Shown: positions 62,950 to 64,000 of the stretch, piece after piece
Layout of the letters: the number at the start of each line of letters is the position of its first letter
Numbering within the stretch: the stretch's first letter is position 1
Assembly: GCA_902617605.1 (NCBI GenBank)
Contig: CACMXO010000003.1
Span: 31,438 to 95,437, forward strand
Reading direction: 5' to 3'
DNA from: an uncultured Prochlorococcus sp.
Lineage (GTDB): Bacteria; Cyanobacteriota; Cyanobacteriia; PCC-6307; Cyanobiaceae
DNA length: 64,000 bases
The notes under the pieces: generated by a model
What the model saw: the letters and a program-made list of their open reading frames with translations, nothing else
The model's database searches: none
Told to the model about the DNA's origin: nothing
Position numbers and translations under genes: made by a program

Positions 62950-64000
62950 TTAAAAGTTAGCACTTGCTAACTCTTGAGAAGATTCTTCAGGAGAAATATT
63001 TATTGTAACTTTTTTATTATCATCTATATCAACTAAAGCCTTATCTCCATCTTTTATTCTCCCTGAAAGAACTTCTTCAGCCAAACTATCTTCCAGTAAA
63101 CGCATAACGGCTCTTCTCAAAGGTCTTGCTCCGTAAGAAGGATTATAACCTTCTTCTACAAGTCTTTCTTTGAAAGCATCTGTTACGTTTAACTTAATGC
63201 CTTTATCTTGTAATCGTGCAAAAACTTCTTGCAACATTATTTCGGCAATCTCTTTAACTTCGTTTTTGGTTAATTGCCTGAATACAATTATTTCATCGAG
63301 TCTATTTAAAAATTCAGGCCTGAAGTATTGCTTAAGTTCTTCATTAACTAATGATTTTATTCTATTATATTGGCTATCTTCAACTGAATCTCCAGAGAAT
63401 TCAAATCCTAGACCACCTCCCCCTTTCTCGATAACCTTAGAGCCGATATTAGAAGTCATAATTAGCAATGTATTTTTAAAATCTACAGTTCTACCCTTGG
63501 AATCAGTTAGTCTTCCATCTTCAAGTAGTTGCAACAATAAGTTGAATACATCTGGATGAGCCTTTTCAACTTCGTCAAATAGAACGACAGTATAAGGGCG
63601 TCTTCTGACTGCTTCGGTAAGTTGACCACCTTCATTAAAACCAACATAGCCAGGAGGCGAGCCTATAAGCTTACTAACTGTATGTCTTTCCATAAATTCT
63701 GACATATCTAATCTGATCATTGCCTCTTCACTACCGAAAAAATACGAAGCTAATGATTTAGTTAATTCAGTTTTCCCCACACCGGTAGGGCCAGAAAAGA
63801 TAAAACTTGCGATAGGTCTATTAGGATTTTTTAATCCAACTCTTGCTCTTCTTATAGCTCTAGAGACAGCTTTTACAGCTTCATCTTGTCCAATCAATCT
63901 TTTGTGAAGTGTTTCCTCCATATTAAGAAGCTTAACTGATTCAGTTTCTGTTAATTTTTGAACAGGAACTCCTGTCCATGAAGCTACAATATGTGCCACA
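62950..64000 (-). CDS. clpC: ClpC ATP-dependent chaperone, C-terminal part (cut by window edge)
   Basis: This is the 3' portion of a minus-strand gene that continues past the window end; about 350 residues are visible. They contain the second AAA+ domain: Walker [34 protein letters not shown], Walker [15 protein letters not shown], sensor [12 protein letters not shown] and the D2-small domain ending [20 protein letters not shown]. ClpC unfolds substrates for ClpP protease. The N-terminal and first AAA domains lie outside. Naming ClpC rather than ClpB rests on the short C-terminus and the GYVGFNEGG form. Confidence 0.93.
   Translation of the reverse strand, partial: VAHIVASWTGVPVQKLTETESVKLLNMEETLHKRLIGQDEAVKAVSRAIRRARVGLKNPNRPIASFIFSGPTGVGKTELTKSLASYFFGSEEAMIRLDMSEFMERHTVSKLIGSPPGYVGFNEGGQLTEAVRRRPYTVVLFDEVEKAHPDVFNLLLQLLEDGRLTDSKGRTVDFKNTLLIMTSNIGSKVIEKGGGGLGFEFSGDSVEDSQYNRIKSLVNEELKQYFRPEFLNRLDEIIVFRQLTKNEVKEIAEIMLQEVFARLQDKGIKLNVTDAFKERLVEEGYNPSYGARPLRRAVMRLLEDSLAEEVLSGRIKDGDKALVDIDDNKKVTINISPEESSQELASANF

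Overview
The window comes from a marine picocyanobacterium, almost certainly a high-light-adapted Prochlorococcus, possibly the HLII clade. The sequence is strongly AT-rich and genes are packed tightly on both strands. It carries photosynthesis and pigment genes (chlI, petG, cytM, petH, a lycopene cyclase, crtE) and SasA with a KaiB-like sensor domain. The ferredoxin-NADP reductase lacks the phycobilisome-binding CpcD domain, and the small RNA Yfr1 lies between guaB and trxA. I see no prophage, insertion sequence, integrase or CRISPR array.

Layout. 0-5 kb is an accessory stretch of very small, mostly membrane-associated proteins, an OsmC-family protein and a DUF1499 protein. It contains a 487-bp gap with two candidate small RNAs on the minus strand: a Yfr2-family RNA, and an RNA repeating 14 bases of the Yfr1 core. 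5-11 kb is a zinc island: znuB, zur, znuC, a very His-rich znuA, a COG0523/CobW GTPase and an overlapping WD40 gene. 11.3-11.8 kb is a structured non-coding region with a mini-ORF and a strong terminator. 12.8-16 kb holds the ATP-grasp / alpha-E / transglutaminase-like operon, followed by a cupin-like and a lumenal pentapeptide-repeat protein. 17-24.5 kb has a PfkB sugar kinase, an MFS transporter, a lipase-like hydrolase and half of a peptide-type ABC importer.

24.5-64 kb is mostly core metabolism. One run on the minus strand carries hom, sufE, 5-formyl-THF cyclo-ligase, ruvC, chlI, a SPOUT methyltransferase and cytM; petG, rsmD, hisH, trxA, Yfr1 and guaB follow. gyrA and lycopene cyclase come next, then a GH57 branching enzyme, leuA, an HD-domain phosphohydrolase, folD, crtE and a DUF212 protein. 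A cobB-opcA-zwf block, petH, a SRPBCC protein, tRNA-Glu and sasA follow. The last part has prs, malQ, a RodZ-like protein, an ABC1 kinase, a PLP decarboxylase, cdsA, an alpha/beta hydrolase, a glycerol-dehydrogenase-like protein and the 3' part of clpC.

How they work together. zur, znuABC and the GTPase form a zinc acquisition and allocation unit. A domain of about 115-130 residues is inserted in both the periplasmic ZnuA and the cytoplasmic GTPase, which is the most unusual protein feature here. zwf/opcA, petH, malQ and the GH57 enzyme cover night-time NADPH supply and glycogen turnover. The Yfr1/Yfr2 elements point to a post-transcriptional layer.
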